A DNA stretch of 64,000 bases. Source: Pedobacter jeongneungensis (GTDB lineage Bacteria > Bacteroidota > Bacteroidia > Sphingobacteriales > Sphingobacteriaceae). Below are positions 45,517 to 54,938 of this stretch, in pieces; within the stretch, counting starts at the first letter, position 1; the number at the start of each line of letters is the position of its first letter. The notes under the pieces are model-generated. The model was not told where the DNA came from. It saw nothing but the letters and a program-made list of their open reading frames with translations, and searched no databases. The translations under genes were made by a program, and so were the position numbers. The stretch is taken from positions 186,001 through 250,000 of the forward strand of contig NZ_AYMG01000013.1 in NCBI RefSeq assembly GCF_000633455.1, read 5' to 3'.

Positions 45517-45885
45517 TATTATCCTCCAGGTTTCCGCTACATATATGTATTGATAAGTTTAATAAAATGAATGGGTGTAACTGTTTGAAATAAAATTCTT
45601 TATGTTAGTTTTTGAATAATTGCATGTTCTCTTATAGAACGCCCCCAACTGGTGATTACATATTACAATTTCATTTCTTTCAGGCCCACATTCTGTTAAA
45701 GAAAATTCCCAGCCTCGGTGGTTTCCATATCGTTTAAGCTTAAATTTCTTCTCAACAAAAATGAGTTTAAATCTCTAACCAAAAGTGATACTTTTCTTTA
45801 CATCACTGATATTATTTTTTACATCAGACACTATTCTTTTATATTTGGAAACATCCCTGACAATATTTTATCATCATGAATAACT
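45517..45885. promoter_or_regulatory. Divergent region with two direct repeats TTTACATCA
   Basis: No gene in 369 bases. TTTACATCA occurs at 45797-45805 and 45818-45826, exactly 21 bases apart (two helical turns), about 60-90 bases before the XRE regulator start. This spacing fits a tandem operator, perhaps for autoregulation, and would also lie upstream of the divergent module. Confidence 0.45.
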
Positions 45886-46092
45886 ATGAATAAAAAATTA
45901 GGGAAAACTTTAAAGCGATTTAGACTAAAATCAGGTCTTACACAGCAAGAAGTAGCAGAATTATTATCAGTGAGCAGGCCCACTTACATTAAATGGGAAA
46001 ACGACTTTGGCTCTCCAAGCTTTCTGCAGGTATATATGCTAATCAGAACCTATAATATTACTTTTGATGATTTTGTAATTGATTTAAAATAA
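45886..46092 (+). CDS. Small XRE-family helix-turn-helix regulator
   Basis: A 68-residue protein that is almost only a Cro/CI-type HTH: LGKTLKRFRLKSGLTQQEVAELLSVSRPTYIKWEND, followed by SFLQVYMLIRTYNITFDDFV. Divergent from the O-antigen-ligase module and followed by a strong terminator. Likely an autoregulator and possibly the controller of the module. Confidence 0.9.
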   Translation: MNKKLGKTLKRFRLKSGLTQQEVAELLSVSRPTYIKWENDFGSPSFLQVYMLIRTYNITFDDFVIDLK

Positions 46093-46130
46093 TAGTTATA
46101 ATTCTAATATTAGTATAACAGGCACAATGC

Positions 46131-46168
46131 AAAAAAGGATATTCTAAAAGCTAGAATATCCTTTTTTT
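46131..46168 (+). terminator. Strong rho-independent terminator of the XRE gene
   Basis: AAGGATATTCTA (46135-46146) pairs with TAGAATATCCTT (46152-46163) around a five-base loop, followed by a T-run. A-tract upstream as well, so it may work both ways. Confidence 0.92.
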
Positions 46169-46537
46169 GTGTCAGATAATGTAGGATATTGCTTACAGGG
46201 GAACGCAGAATAGTCTGTTTTTACACTTTGCATTAGCTCAAAATGAGCGGAAAAACGGTCAAAAAAGACTGTTTAAAGCACTGTTGTTCAAATTTGATAG
46301 TATTTTAAACAAATTTGAAACTCTTTTTCTTTGCCTAATGCTAAATTCGTTACCAGTAGATGAATGGATGGGCGTGAAGAGATCAACGCCTTATATTCCA
46401 CAATAACCTACAGACTAAACAAACCTGAAAAGGTTTAAAATATTTAACCAATTAATATTAACCAATGGCTGGCACTTAACCAAACCAGTTATCGGTATGC
46501 ATTGCAACTAACCAAACTTGATAAATCAACTAACACA
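46169..46537. promoter_or_regulatory. Leader/promoter region of the ferritin-like/SusC/D operon
   Basis: No gene. It holds GCTAAATTCGTTACC at 46340-46354, a motif nearly repeated before the PL8 gene (56415-56427) and the last sulfatase (62198-62211). The motif here is almost 200 bases from the start codon, so a long leader would result. Confidence 0.4.
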
Positions 46538-47257
46538 ATGATTAAAAATAATTCTGAGGCAAGCGCTGAAAAAAAGCTTTTTTCAGTTAGCACTATACAG
46601 CGAAGGCAATTTTTGCAGCTAACGGGGGCATCTGCATTGGCAATCGGCATCATCGGCTGTAAAAAGGAAGAAACGCCTTCGTTAACACCTTATATTAATA
46701 CAGATAATACAGTTGATTTTAAAGACGATACTGGTCTGTTAAACTATATTTATGCATTAGAGCAGTTGGAAGCTGCTTTTTATATCAAGGTTGCTGCAGG
46801 TTTTCCGGCAAATTTTACCGATTTACAAAAAAAGCTGTTTACCGACATCAAACTCCAGGAAATTGCACACCGCGAATTTTATAAAAGGTTTTTAGGCGCT
46901 ACAGGGATCGGGACACTTGAACTGGATTTTTCAGGCATCGATTTTACTGATGCGACTTCGGTATTAACGGCAGCCAAAACATTCGAAGATTTAGGCACGG
47001 CTGCTTATAATGATGCCATAGTGAGAAGTAAAAACGATTACAATCTGGTTATTTTTAGTCAGATTGCCTCGGTAGAGGCACGTCATGCTGCGGTGGTGCG
47101 CAGCCAGATTAATGTTAACCTTTTCGCCGATTTAAATGAACTGGCCGCATTGGGTGCAGTAAACGCCGATGGCCTGGATGTTATTTTATCGCCTGATAAG
47201 GTATTGGCTCAGGCCTCGAAATACATCAAAACCAAATTAAATGTGATTAACCTTTAA
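46538..47257 (+). CDS. Ferritin-like domain lipoprotein with Tat-like signal
   Basis: About 239 residues. The ATG at 46538 is preferred over a TTG at 46502. The N-terminus has RRQFLQLTGASALAIGIIGC, a twin-arginine-like signal merged with a lipobox. The rest is a four-helix ferritin-like bundle with LEQLEAAFY, EIAHREFY, FEDLGTAAY and SVEARHAAV, i.e. Glu and ExxH iron-ligand positions of the ferritin-2 (PF13668) family. Proteins of this family are exported and their role is poorly known. The next ferritin-like gene follows after nine bases. Confidence 0.85.
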   Translation: MIKNNSEASAEKKLFSVSTIQRRQFLQLTGASALAIGIIGCKKEETPSLTPYINTDNTVDFKDDTGLLNYIYALEQLEAAFYIKVAAGFPANFTDLQKKLFTDIKLQEIAHREFYKRFLGATGIGTLELDFSGIDFTDATSVLTAAKTFEDLGTAAYNDAIVRSKNDYNLVIFSQIASVEARHAAVVRSQINVNLFADLNELAALGAVNADGLDVILSPDKVLAQASKYIKTKLNVINL

Positions 47258-47266
47258 ACTATTGAT

Positions 47267-48187
47267 ATGAATATTTTAAATATACTTAATGAAATAGAAA
47301 AGGTTGACGGAGAAATTTACGAGCGTTTAAATCCGCGTAGAAGCGCCATTAAAGACTTTTTAAATGTTGGTAAAAAAATATCGATAGCCGCATTGCCTCT
47401 GGCCTTAAGTTCGATGTTACAAAAAGCATACGGGCAAACAGCGCCAAATACAGCCGTAATCGACGCGCTTAACCTGGCATTGGTTTTAGAGTACATGGAA
47501 TTTCAGTTTTATAACAATGCTTTAACCGTTACTCCAAATTTAATACCCGATGCCGATAAACCGGTTATTACGACCTTAAGAGATCATGAACAGGCACATA
47601 TTAACCTGTTAACCAAAACCATTACCGATTTGGGCGGCACAGCTAAAGCAGTAATGCCTTATGCCAATTTCGATTACACTAAAGTTAATGCCAATGTAAA
47701 TACCAATTATGGTACATTTTTAAGAACAGCCGTGGTACTGGAAGATCTGGGGGTGAGGGCCTATAAGGGACAAGCTATATCCTTAATTGGCAATAATGCT
47801 GTATTATCTGCAGCAGTAAGAATCCATTCGGTAGAAGCCAGGCATTCGGCACAACTGAGGTTAATGGTAAATAAACTTCAGGTTGCAACGCTTAAACAAT
47901 TGCGCCCATGGATTGGCGTAAGAAGAAATGATGATGGAACAGCTGTTGTGCCCACAACCACCAACGATTCGATGATCGGTGCACTATCACCCGTATATGA
48001 TAAAGACAGTACAGTAGCCAACAGCGAAACCAAAACGATACAGGCAGGAATGGAGTTAACCGGCATAAATGGTTTTACTGAAATTACCGTTGAACCGGCA
48101 GCAGAGTGTTTTGACGAATATTTATTAACGGCAACAGTTAAAACAGCTGCCAATTTATTCATCAAAGCGGCTTTTCAACTCACTTAA
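47267..48187 (+). CDS. Ferritin-like domain protein, exported (second of pair)
   Basis: A 306-residue protein. The N-terminus has a charged stretch (NPRRSAIKDFLNVGKK) and a hydrophobic segment ending KAYGQ, so export by Sec or Tat is likely. The helical bundle has ALVLEYMEFQFY, RDHEQAHINLL, VLEDLGVRAYKGQA and HSVEARHSAQLR, the ferritin-2 (PF13668) pattern. A C-terminal extension of about 90 residues (from about 215) is not part of the bundle. It starts nine bases after the first ferritin-like gene and ends 32 bases before SusC, so all four may share a transcript. Confidence 0.85.
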   Translation: MNILNILNEIEKVDGEIYERLNPRRSAIKDFLNVGKKISIAALPLALSSMLQKAYGQTAPNTAVIDALNLALVLEYMEFQFYNNALTVTPNLIPDADKPVITTLRDHEQAHINLLTKTITDLGGTAKAVMPYANFDYTKVNANVNTNYGTFLRTAVVLEDLGVRAYKGQAISLIGNNAVLSAAVRIHSVEARHSAQLRLMVNKLQVATLKQLRPWIGVRRNDDGTAVVPTTTNDSMIGALSPVYDKDSTVANSETKTIQAGMELTGINGFTEITVEPAAECFDEYLLTATVKTAANLFIKAAFQLT

Positions 48188-48219
48188 TAAAAAATTAATT
48201 CACTGATAAGGGAAATCAC

Positions 48220-51200
48220 ATGAAACGAATTATAATCTTATTCTTATTGCTCAGTACCTGTAAAATACTTTTTGCGCAAGAAGTTATTACTGTAAAAGGA
48301 GTGGTAAGAGATGAAACAAATTTACCATTACCTGGGGCTACCGTAAATGAAAAGGGTACAGCCAATACCACCATAACAGGTAACGATGGAGGATTTACCA
48401 TTAAAGTAAAACCAGGCAGCCGATTGGTTTTTTCTTACCTGGGTACCAAAACGGTAGAACAACAGGTAAACAATAGAACCACCATTAATGCAAAGTTAAT
48501 AAATGATACCAATAACCTGAACGAGGTTGTGGTTACGGGATACGGACAAACCGTAGCCCGTAAAGATTTAACAGGGGCAATATCATCTATAAAAGGTGAT
48601 GAACTTGCGAAAGTACCTGTACAAAACATTGCACAGGCTTTGCAAGGCCGTATTGCGGGTATGCAGGTTACCATGGGCAGTGGAGATCCGGGTTCAGAAC
48701 CTTCTATTAAAATAAGGGGAGGTACTTCTATTACGCAGAGTAATGAGCCTTTATATGTTGTTGATGGGGTACCGCAAACAGAAGGGCTTGCATTTTTGGA
48801 TCCAACAGATATAGAATCTATTGATGTACTTAAAGACGCTTCTGCAACTGCCATTTATGGTGCACGTGGTGCCAATGGAGTTGTTTTAGTAACCACCAAA
48901 AAGATGAAAAGCGGAAAAACGACCATCAGTTACGATGGTTATGTAGGTGCTAAAACGATCAGTAAATATTTACCTGTTTTAGATCCCTACCAATATGTAC
49001 AATATGTTTATGAAAATGCATTGTCTAATCCAGCCAGGTTAGCTACTTTTCTTAAAACTTATGGTTCCTACGATTCTTTGCAGATCAGGTACGGAAACAG
49101 GCCTGGTGTAAACTGGCAAAAGGAAGTAATGGGTAAAACGGTGATGAGCCAATACCATAAGGTTAGCATCAATGGAGGCTCTAATGAAATTAAATATAAC
49201 CTTTTTTACTCCAAAAATAACAATGATGGTATTTTATTAAATAGCGGGGCAGATAAAGATATCGCCAAACTTACGGTAGTCAACAATATCGGTAGCAAGG
49301 CTGTGGTAACCGGTATCGTAAACTATTCCAATCAATTTATTTATGGTACAGGGGGTACCGAAACGGGTGGCAATGCAAGGTTAAGCTTTTTACAGACTTT
49401 GCTGCAATACCGCCCTATCAATGGAAAAAATGATAACGATTTAGATCTGCTGGATGATACAACAGATCCATTGGATAATCAAAGTAATCCGGCATTTCAA
49501 AGCCCGGTTATCTCGTTAAATTCACGTAAAATCGAACAGTCGATTAAAAGTTTAAATGCCAGTGCAACAGTTAGGTATAGTTTCCTGAAAAATTTAACCT
49601 ATAACGGCTTGGTGAGTTTCAACAGCCAGACCAATAAAATAAAAACCTTTATCGATGCAACCAATATCCAGGCTATACGCGCTGGTGGTCCAAACGGAGG
49701 GATAAGCGATGCGTTAACTAAACGGTTGTCGTACAACAATGTGATTACCTATGCCAATGTTTTTGCAAAAGATCATAAATTCGATGCATCAATTGGGCAA
49801 GAGTATATTTATAACTATACAGAGCGGTTTGCGGCCAGCGCAGGCGGTTTTCCGACGGTTAATAATGGTGTCGACGATTTAGGCGCAGGAACAGTAGCCA
49901 ATTTTCCCAGCTCTTTTGCCGAAGATGATAAATTGTTGTCATTTTTTGCCAGGGCAAATTACGCTTACAAAGGCCGTTATCTCTTTAGTGCTTCAATCAG
50001 AAGAGACGGTTCTTCTAAGTTCGGTGATCAGAATGTTTTCGGATACTTTCCCTCAGGTGCATTCGCATGGAAAATTGCTGAAGAGTCTTTTATGAAAAAC
50101 GTTAAGGCGGTTTCCGACCTGAAGTTAAGGATGAGTTACGGACATTCGGGTAACAACCGCATTGCCAATTATGCTGCTTTGAGTACTTATGTAATGGGCA
50201 ATTATCCGCTTAATAACAGGATTATTAATACTTTATATCAGGCTAACCTGGCCAATCCGTTTTTAAAATGGGAAACCGTTGTACAGGGTAATATTGGATT
50301 GGATGTGGGTTTGTTTAAGCAAAGAATTATGCTTACTGCCGAATTATATGATAACCGTTCGAAAGATTTGCTGTATAATACCAGGATTCCGGCCAGTTCT
50401 GGCTTTACTACCCAGCTTCAGAATATTGGTGAAACCTCAAGCAAAGGGATCGAATTGACATTAAGCACGGTTAATATTAAAAACAGCAATTTCTTGTGGA
50501 ATACAAGTTTCAATATCGCCTTTAACAAAACTAAAGTGCTAAAATTAAGCAATGATGAGAATTCTTTGCTGGTGAATAGTTATAATCCGGCAATTAACGA
50601 CTATATCGTACAGGTAGGGCAACCTGTTGGTATTATGTATGGCTATATTAACGATGGTCTTTACCAGGTTAATGATTTTAATTACAATACCACAACGGGT
50701 ACCTATAGTTTAAAAGCCGGGGTGGTTAATAATGGTAATCCGGCACAGCCTGGTTACGCAAAGTATAAGGATATTAGCGGTCCAAATGGTGCACCGGATG
50801 GCGTAATCAATGAATTTGACCGTACAGCAATTGGAAACGCCAATCCAAAATTTACGGGTGGTATCAACAATAATTTTAGCTATAAAGGCTTCGATCTGAG
50901 TATTTTCTTAGACTTTACTTATGGTAATGATATCCTGAATGGTAATTTCCAGAATAACCTCGGCATATCTGGAGATTTTAACAGCAATCTGGCTTTTCAG
51001 GCAGACAGGTGGACAAATGTAAACGCCGCTGGGCAATTGGTAACCAGCCCTGTAGAGCTTGAGGCCTTAAACCGGGGCAAGAATCAAGTGGCTTCAATAG
51101 GTGGCACAGTAGGCCGGTTAACAAGTCTCTCGATTGAAGATGGCTCCTTTTTAAGAATAAATAACGTGAGTTTAGGCTATACCATACCTAAAAAATGGCT

Positions 51201-51384
51201 GAGTAAACTTAGCATTGCCAATGCCCGTTTTTACTTTACGGCATACAACCTGCACGTGTTTACCAACTATTCAGGCTACGATCCGGAAGTTAGCGTAATC
51301 AGAAATCCATTAACCCCGGGTGTTGATTTTAGTGCCTATCCAAGAGGTAAATCTTTTGTGGCAGGCTTGAATTTATCACTATAA
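48220..51384 (+). CDS. susC: SusC/RagA-family TonB-linked outer-membrane transporter (PUL 2)
   Basis: A 1054-residue transporter with a signal peptide ending LFAQ, a carboxypeptidase-like domain (about 22-100), the TonB-box-like NEVVVTGYGQ, a plug with LQGRIAGMQVTMGSGDPG and PLYVVDGVPQ, and a long barrel ending FVAGLNLSL. It would import oligosaccharides bound by the SusD that starts 10 bases later. The sulfatase that follows SusD and the lyases further on suggest sulfated GAG fragments as substrate. Confidence 0.94.
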   Translation: MKRIIILFLLLSTCKILFAQEVITVKGVVRDETNLPLPGATVNEKGTANTTITGNDGGFTIKVKPGSRLVFSYLGTKTVEQQVNNRTTINAKLINDTNNLNEVVVTGYGQTVARKDLTGAISSIKGDELAKVPVQNIAQALQGRIAGMQVTMGSGDPGSEPSIKIRGGTSITQSNEPLYVVDGVPQTEGLAFLDPTDIESIDVLKDASATAIYGARGANGVVLVTTKKMKSGKTTISYDGYVGAKTISKYLPVLDPYQYVQYVYENALSNPARLATFLKTYGSYDSLQIRYGNRPGVNWQKEVMGKTVMSQYHKVSINGGSNEIKYNLFYSKNNNDGILLNSGADKDIAKLTVVNNIGSKAVVTGIVNYSNQFIYGTGGTETGGNARLSFLQTLLQYRPINGKNDNDLDLLDDTTDPLDNQSNPAFQSPVISLNSRKIEQSIKSLNASATVRYSFLKNLTYNGLVSFNSQTNKIKTFIDATNIQAIRAGGPNGGISDALTKRLSYNNVITYANVFAKDHKFDASIGQEYIYNYTERFAASAGGFPTVNNGVDDLGAGTVANFPSSFAEDDKLLSFFARANYAYKGRYLFSASIRRDGSSKFGDQNVFGYFPSGAFAWKIAEESFMKNVKAVSDLKLRMSYGHSGNNRIANYAALSTYVMGNYPLNNRIINTLYQANLANPFLKWETVVQGNIGLDVGLFKQRIMLTAELYDNRSKDLLYNTRIPASSGFTTQLQNIGETSSKGIELTLSTVNIKNSNFLWNTSFNIAFNKTKVLKLSNDENSLLVNSYNPAINDYIVQVGQPVGIMYGYINDGLYQVNDFNYNTTTGTYSLKAGVVNNGNPAQPGYAKYKDISGPNGAPDGVINEFDRTAIGNANPKFTGGINNNFSYKGFDLSIFLDFTYGNDILNGNFQNNLGISGDFNSNLAFQADRWTNVNAAGQLVTSPVELEALNRGKNQVASIGGTVGRLTSLSIEDGSFLRINNVSLGYTIPKKWLSKLSIANARFYFTAYNLHVFTNYSGYDPEVSVIRNPLTPGVDFSAYPRGKSFVAGLNLSL

Positions 51385-51394
51385 AAATATAAAA

Positions 51395-53260
51395 ATGAAA
51401 ACAAAGCTTATTTATATCAGCAAAATGGCATTAGTTGGTTTAATCATACTAACCTCATTTATTTCATGCAAAAAATCGGTAGAAACCACACCATATTCTT
51501 CTTTTACATCAGCTAGCATTTTCAAATCCGTTGCTGAGGCCTATTCGGCCACGTTAGGGGTATATGAAACGATGAAAACGCCTGATACTTACGCCTGGTA
51601 CATTCCGCTGGTGTACGATGCGGATACTGATGTTGAATTTTTAAGTCCCGGAAATACCGTTAACGATTGGAGAGAAGTTTCGCACTACTACTATACGCCA
51701 GGGAATTCATTGTTTTACAGTACATGGAGTGCCTTATATAATGGTATAGATCGTGCCAACGTAGTGATTGAGCGCATTCCGCAAATGGATTTATACAACA
51801 ATGGAACCGAAGCGCAAAAAACAGATTTGAAACGGATGCTGGGCGAAGCTAAATTTCTGCGTGGGTTTTATTACGCCGAACTGGTAAGGCTTTGGGGTGA
51901 TGTACCCTTCAAAATTAAAAGTTCGGTCACCGGAGATGAATTAAGGTTGCCATTAACAGACCGCTATGAAATTTATGGTCAAATCATCAAAGATATGCAG
52001 GAGGCTATTGAAGTTTTACCAGCAACTATTGCAACCGATGAAAGGATAAATAAATTTGGCGCTAAAGCCATGTTGGCGAGGGTAGCCTTGTTTGCCGGTG
52101 GATACTCGTTAAGGGCCGATGGAACCATGCAGCGACCTGCTGATTATACCAGGTTTTATCAAATTGCCCAAACGCAGGTAAACGATGTAATTGCTTCAGG
52201 ACTTTACCAGTTAAATCCAAGCTATAGCCAGGTTTTTAAAAACCAATCTCAGCAAGTTTTCGAGCCAAAGGAAAGTTTGTTCGAAATGTCGTTTTATACC
52301 CCTGCAATTACCACCACAAGCAGCTCAAGTTTTGGTTTCTTTAACGGGCCATCAACAGTGGTGGGCGTTTACGGCGGTTCATTATACCGAACTTTTGTAC
52401 CTGCATCATTTTACACCAGTTTTGCAGATGGAGATTTAAGGCGCGATTTTTCGATAGCAAGATACAGCTTGGATGTTAACGGAAACCGTGTACCCTTATT
52501 AACTGCCAGACAGGACGAACAATGGGCACCACAAAAATGGAGCAAAGAATACCAGAAAAACTCATCGCTCGAAAAATCATATACCAATGTAAATTACGTT
52601 GCCATGAGGTATGCCGACGTATTGTTAATGAAGGCTGAAATTGATAACGAATTGAACAATGGCCCAACACCTGATGCTTATAATGCGGTTAATACCGTTA
52701 GGAGAAGAGCTTTCGGTACCAATACACCGGGCAGTGGCATTAACATTACGCTTGGTGCCGGTGGAACAGGATATACCGCTGCAACAAGCATAACCATTAA
52801 CGGAGCTGGTACAGATGCCTATGCAGCCCCTGTTATCACATCAGGTAAAATAACAGCCATTACCATACTTAACCAGGGTGGAGGATACACTTCTGTGCCA
52901 ACAGTCACCATTAATGGTGCAGGTACTGGTGCTACGGCAACTGCAACACTTTTGCCTAAAAAGAATAACAGCGACGCAGATTTGCCTGCCGGCTTAAGTA
53001 AAGCGGATTTTTTACAAAGGATCCAAAATGAAAGATCATGGGAACTTTGTTTTGAGGGCATGCGACGTGCAGATTTGATCAGATGGAACCTGTTGGGCGA
53101 TAAAATAAAAGCTACTCAGGATGCTTTGAAAGCCATTCGCCCTCAATATGCTTATGTTGCAGGTACAAATTTCGTTAAGGGGAAACATGAATTATATCCT
53201 TTTCCTCAAAATGAGAAAGATGTTAACAAAAATATAACCAGGCAAAACCCAGGTTTTTAA
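51395..53260 (+). CDS. susD: SusD/RagB-family lipoprotein with inserted beta-repeat (PUL 2)
   Basis: A 621-residue lipoprotein (ISC near 22-24). SusD landmarks are LKRMLGEAKFLRGFYYAELV with LWGDVPF, YADVLLMKAEI, AVNTVRRRAFG and the C-terminal NERSWELCFEGMRRADLIRW. Between RRRAFG and DLPAGLSKADFLQ, where these motifs are normally close together, about 65 residues are inserted (DNA about 52730-52965). The insert holds two copies of a GG-x-GYT...TINGAGT repeat known from adhesins and fibre proteins. The rest of the protein looks complete. Probably the surface lid and glycan receptor of the upstream SusC. Confidence 0.93.
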   Translation: MKTKLIYISKMALVGLIILTSFISCKKSVETTPYSSFTSASIFKSVAEAYSATLGVYETMKTPDTYAWYIPLVYDADTDVEFLSPGNTVNDWREVSHYYYTPGNSLFYSTWSALYNGIDRANVVIERIPQMDLYNNGTEAQKTDLKRMLGEAKFLRGFYYAELVRLWGDVPFKIKSSVTGDELRLPLTDRYEIYGQIIKDMQEAIEVLPATIATDERINKFGAKAMLARVALFAGGYSLRADGTMQRPADYTRFYQIAQTQVNDVIASGLYQLNPSYSQVFKNQSQQVFEPKESLFEMSFYTPAITTTSSSSFGFFNGPSTVVGVYGGSLYRTFVPASFYTSFADGDLRRDFSIARYSLDVNGNRVPLLTARQDEQWAPQKWSKEYQKNSSLEKSYTNVNYVAMRYADVLLMKAEIDNELNNGPTPDAYNAVNTVRRRAFGTNTPGSGINITLGAGGTGYTAATSITINGAGTDAYAAPVITSGKITAITILNQGGGYTSVPTVTINGAGTGATATATLLPKKNNSDADLPAGLSKADFLQRIQNERSWELCFEGMRRADLIRWNLLGDKIKATQDALKAIRPQYAYVAGTNFVKGKHELYPFPQNEKDVNKNITRQNPGF

Positions 53261-53302
53261 TTAATGCCAGGCTAAAAAATAATCCCGTTTAGTTCTTTCG
53301 TA

Positions 53303-54826
53303 ATGATGAAAAAGGTACAACAAAATACAGTCAAGCTGATAATCAGCTTACTTATGGTTTTGTGCATTATTCCAGGTACAGGTGATGCACAACAAAAAGC
53401 CAAAACATCTAAAAAACCTAACATTATCATCATTTTGGCTGATGATTTAGGCTATGGAGATTTAAAAAAGCTTAATCCCGATGCGCAGATAGAAACCCCG
53501 AATTTGACCCGGTTGGCCAATAACGGTTTAATTTTTACCAATGCGCACACACCCTCTGCAGTATGCACACCTACACGTTATGGTTTATTAACCGGGCGTT
53601 ACTGTTTCAGAAGCATTTTAAAACAAGGCGTGTTGAGGAGCTTTTCGCCGGCATTGATAGAAGATGACCGGTATACCATTGCCGATGTAGCAAAAAATGC
53701 AGGCTATAGCACTGCTGTAATAGGTAAATGGCATTTAGGCATTAACTGGAAGCCAATTGATGCTTCGAAACCTGCAATTTTAAATGCAAATACCGATACT
53801 GCAGATGCTACCAACGCAAACTTTAAATTGCCCTATCAAAATGGCCCCCATACCATAGGATTCGATTATAGTTACATCATTCCCGCATCAGCTGATATGG
53901 CACCGTATAGCTTTTTCGAAAATGGTTTAAGCGTTGATTACCCTTTTTCTACCGTAGCACCAAGGGATAGCGAAAGAGGTGTTTTTTATAGAGGGGGGTA
54001 CGCTTCTCCTTCTTTTAAATTTGAAGAAACACTTGATCATTTTATCACCAAAACCAATCAGTATATAGCTGATCAGAGCAAAAAAAATGATCAGCCATTT
54101 TTTCTTTATCTCCCGCTTACTTCACCTCACACCCCTTGGTTTCCGGGTGATAAATTTAAAGGCAAATCTGGTGCCGGGCTATATGGCGATTTTGTGATGC
54201 ATACTGATGATGCGGTTGGCAGGGTGATGCATTGCCTTAATAGTTTAAAATTAACAGAAAATACCATTGTTATTTTTACCTCAGATAATGGAGCCGACTG
54301 GCGACCGCAGGACCAGAAAAAATATCCGGCCCACCAAGCCAATTATATCTCCAGAGGACAAAAAGCAGATATATGGGATGGTGGACATCATGTTCCGCTA
54401 CTCATTAGCTGGCCGGGTAAATTGGCTAAAAATAAAGAGGTTAAAGAAATAATTTGCTTAACTGATTTTATGGCTACACTTGCAGGATTTACCGGACAAA
54501 AATTGCCAGAAAATGCCGGACCAGATAGCTTTGATTTTTCCGGATTGATTTTTGGCAATAAAAAAATCTCCCGACCAGATATTATCCATCACTCTATGTA
54601 CGGCATGTTTGCCATCAGAAAAGACAAATGGAAATTTATCGATGGAAAGGGAAGTGGAGGCTGGTCGGAAAAGAATTTGAAAACGGATATACCCGGACAA
54701 TTGTATGATATGGAAAAAGATGAAAAAGAAACCACCAACTTATATCATGCATATCCAGAAGTGGTGAGAGAATTAAAACAACTGCTTGATCAGCAAAAAG
54801 AGCAGGGATATAGTCTTAAACATTAA
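53303..54826 (+). CDS. S1-family sulfatase (507 aa) in SusC/D operon
   Basis: A secreted sulfatase with a signal peptide ending GDAQ. Metal site: ILADDLGYGD. The formylglycine site is C88 in SAVCTPTRYGLLTGR (CTPTR rather than the commoner CxPSR, but within the accepted CxPxR core). VIGKWHLG, SPHTPWFPG and FTSDNGADWR follow, and the C-terminus has QLYDMEKDEKETTNLY. It starts 42 bases after SusD. It would remove a sulfate ester from a GAG oligosaccharide; position specificity is not readable. Activation needs a formylglycine-generating or anSME enzyme, not seen in this window. Confidence 0.93.
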   Translation: MMKKVQQNTVKLIISLLMVLCIIPGTGDAQQKAKTSKKPNIIIILADDLGYGDLKKLNPDAQIETPNLTRLANNGLIFTNAHTPSAVCTPTRYGLLTGRYCFRSILKQGVLRSFSPALIEDDRYTIADVAKNAGYSTAVIGKWHLGINWKPIDASKPAILNANTDTADATNANFKLPYQNGPHTIGFDYSYIIPASADMAPYSFFENGLSVDYPFSTVAPRDSERGVFYRGGYASPSFKFEETLDHFITKTNQYIADQSKKNDQPFFLYLPLTSPHTPWFPGDKFKGKSGAGLYGDFVMHTDDAVGRVMHCLNSLKLTENTIVIFTSDNGADWRPQDQKKYPAHQANYISRGQKADIWDGGHHVPLLISWPGKLAKNKEVKEIICLTDFMATLAGFTGQKLPENAGPDSFDFSGLIFGNKKISRPDIIHHSMYGMFAIRKDKWKFIDGKGSGGWSEKNLKTDIPGQLYDMEKDEKETTNLYHAYPEVVRELKQLLDQQKEQGYSLKH

Positions 54827-54868
54827 GAATAATCATTTATTGGCCTGTTAATCATGTCTTATTTATAC

Positions 54869-54912
54869 AAAAAGCCCGCTCCTTTCAAATTGGAAAAAGC
54901 GGGCTTTATTAA
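54869..54912. terminator. Bidirectional terminator
   Basis: AAAGCCCGCT (54871-54880) pairs with AGCGGGCTTT (54898-54907) around a 17-base loop, with A and T tracts outside. It closes both the SusC/D-sulfatase operon and the convergent heparinase I-like gene. Confidence 0.85.
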
Positions 54913-54938
54913 TTAATTACCTGATCATTAAAAAACAA

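Noticed and set aside
46502..46537. TTG start extending the first ferritin-like protein
   Set aside because: The ATG at 46538 gives a more usual distance to the RR signal, and a TTG start has no visible RBS.
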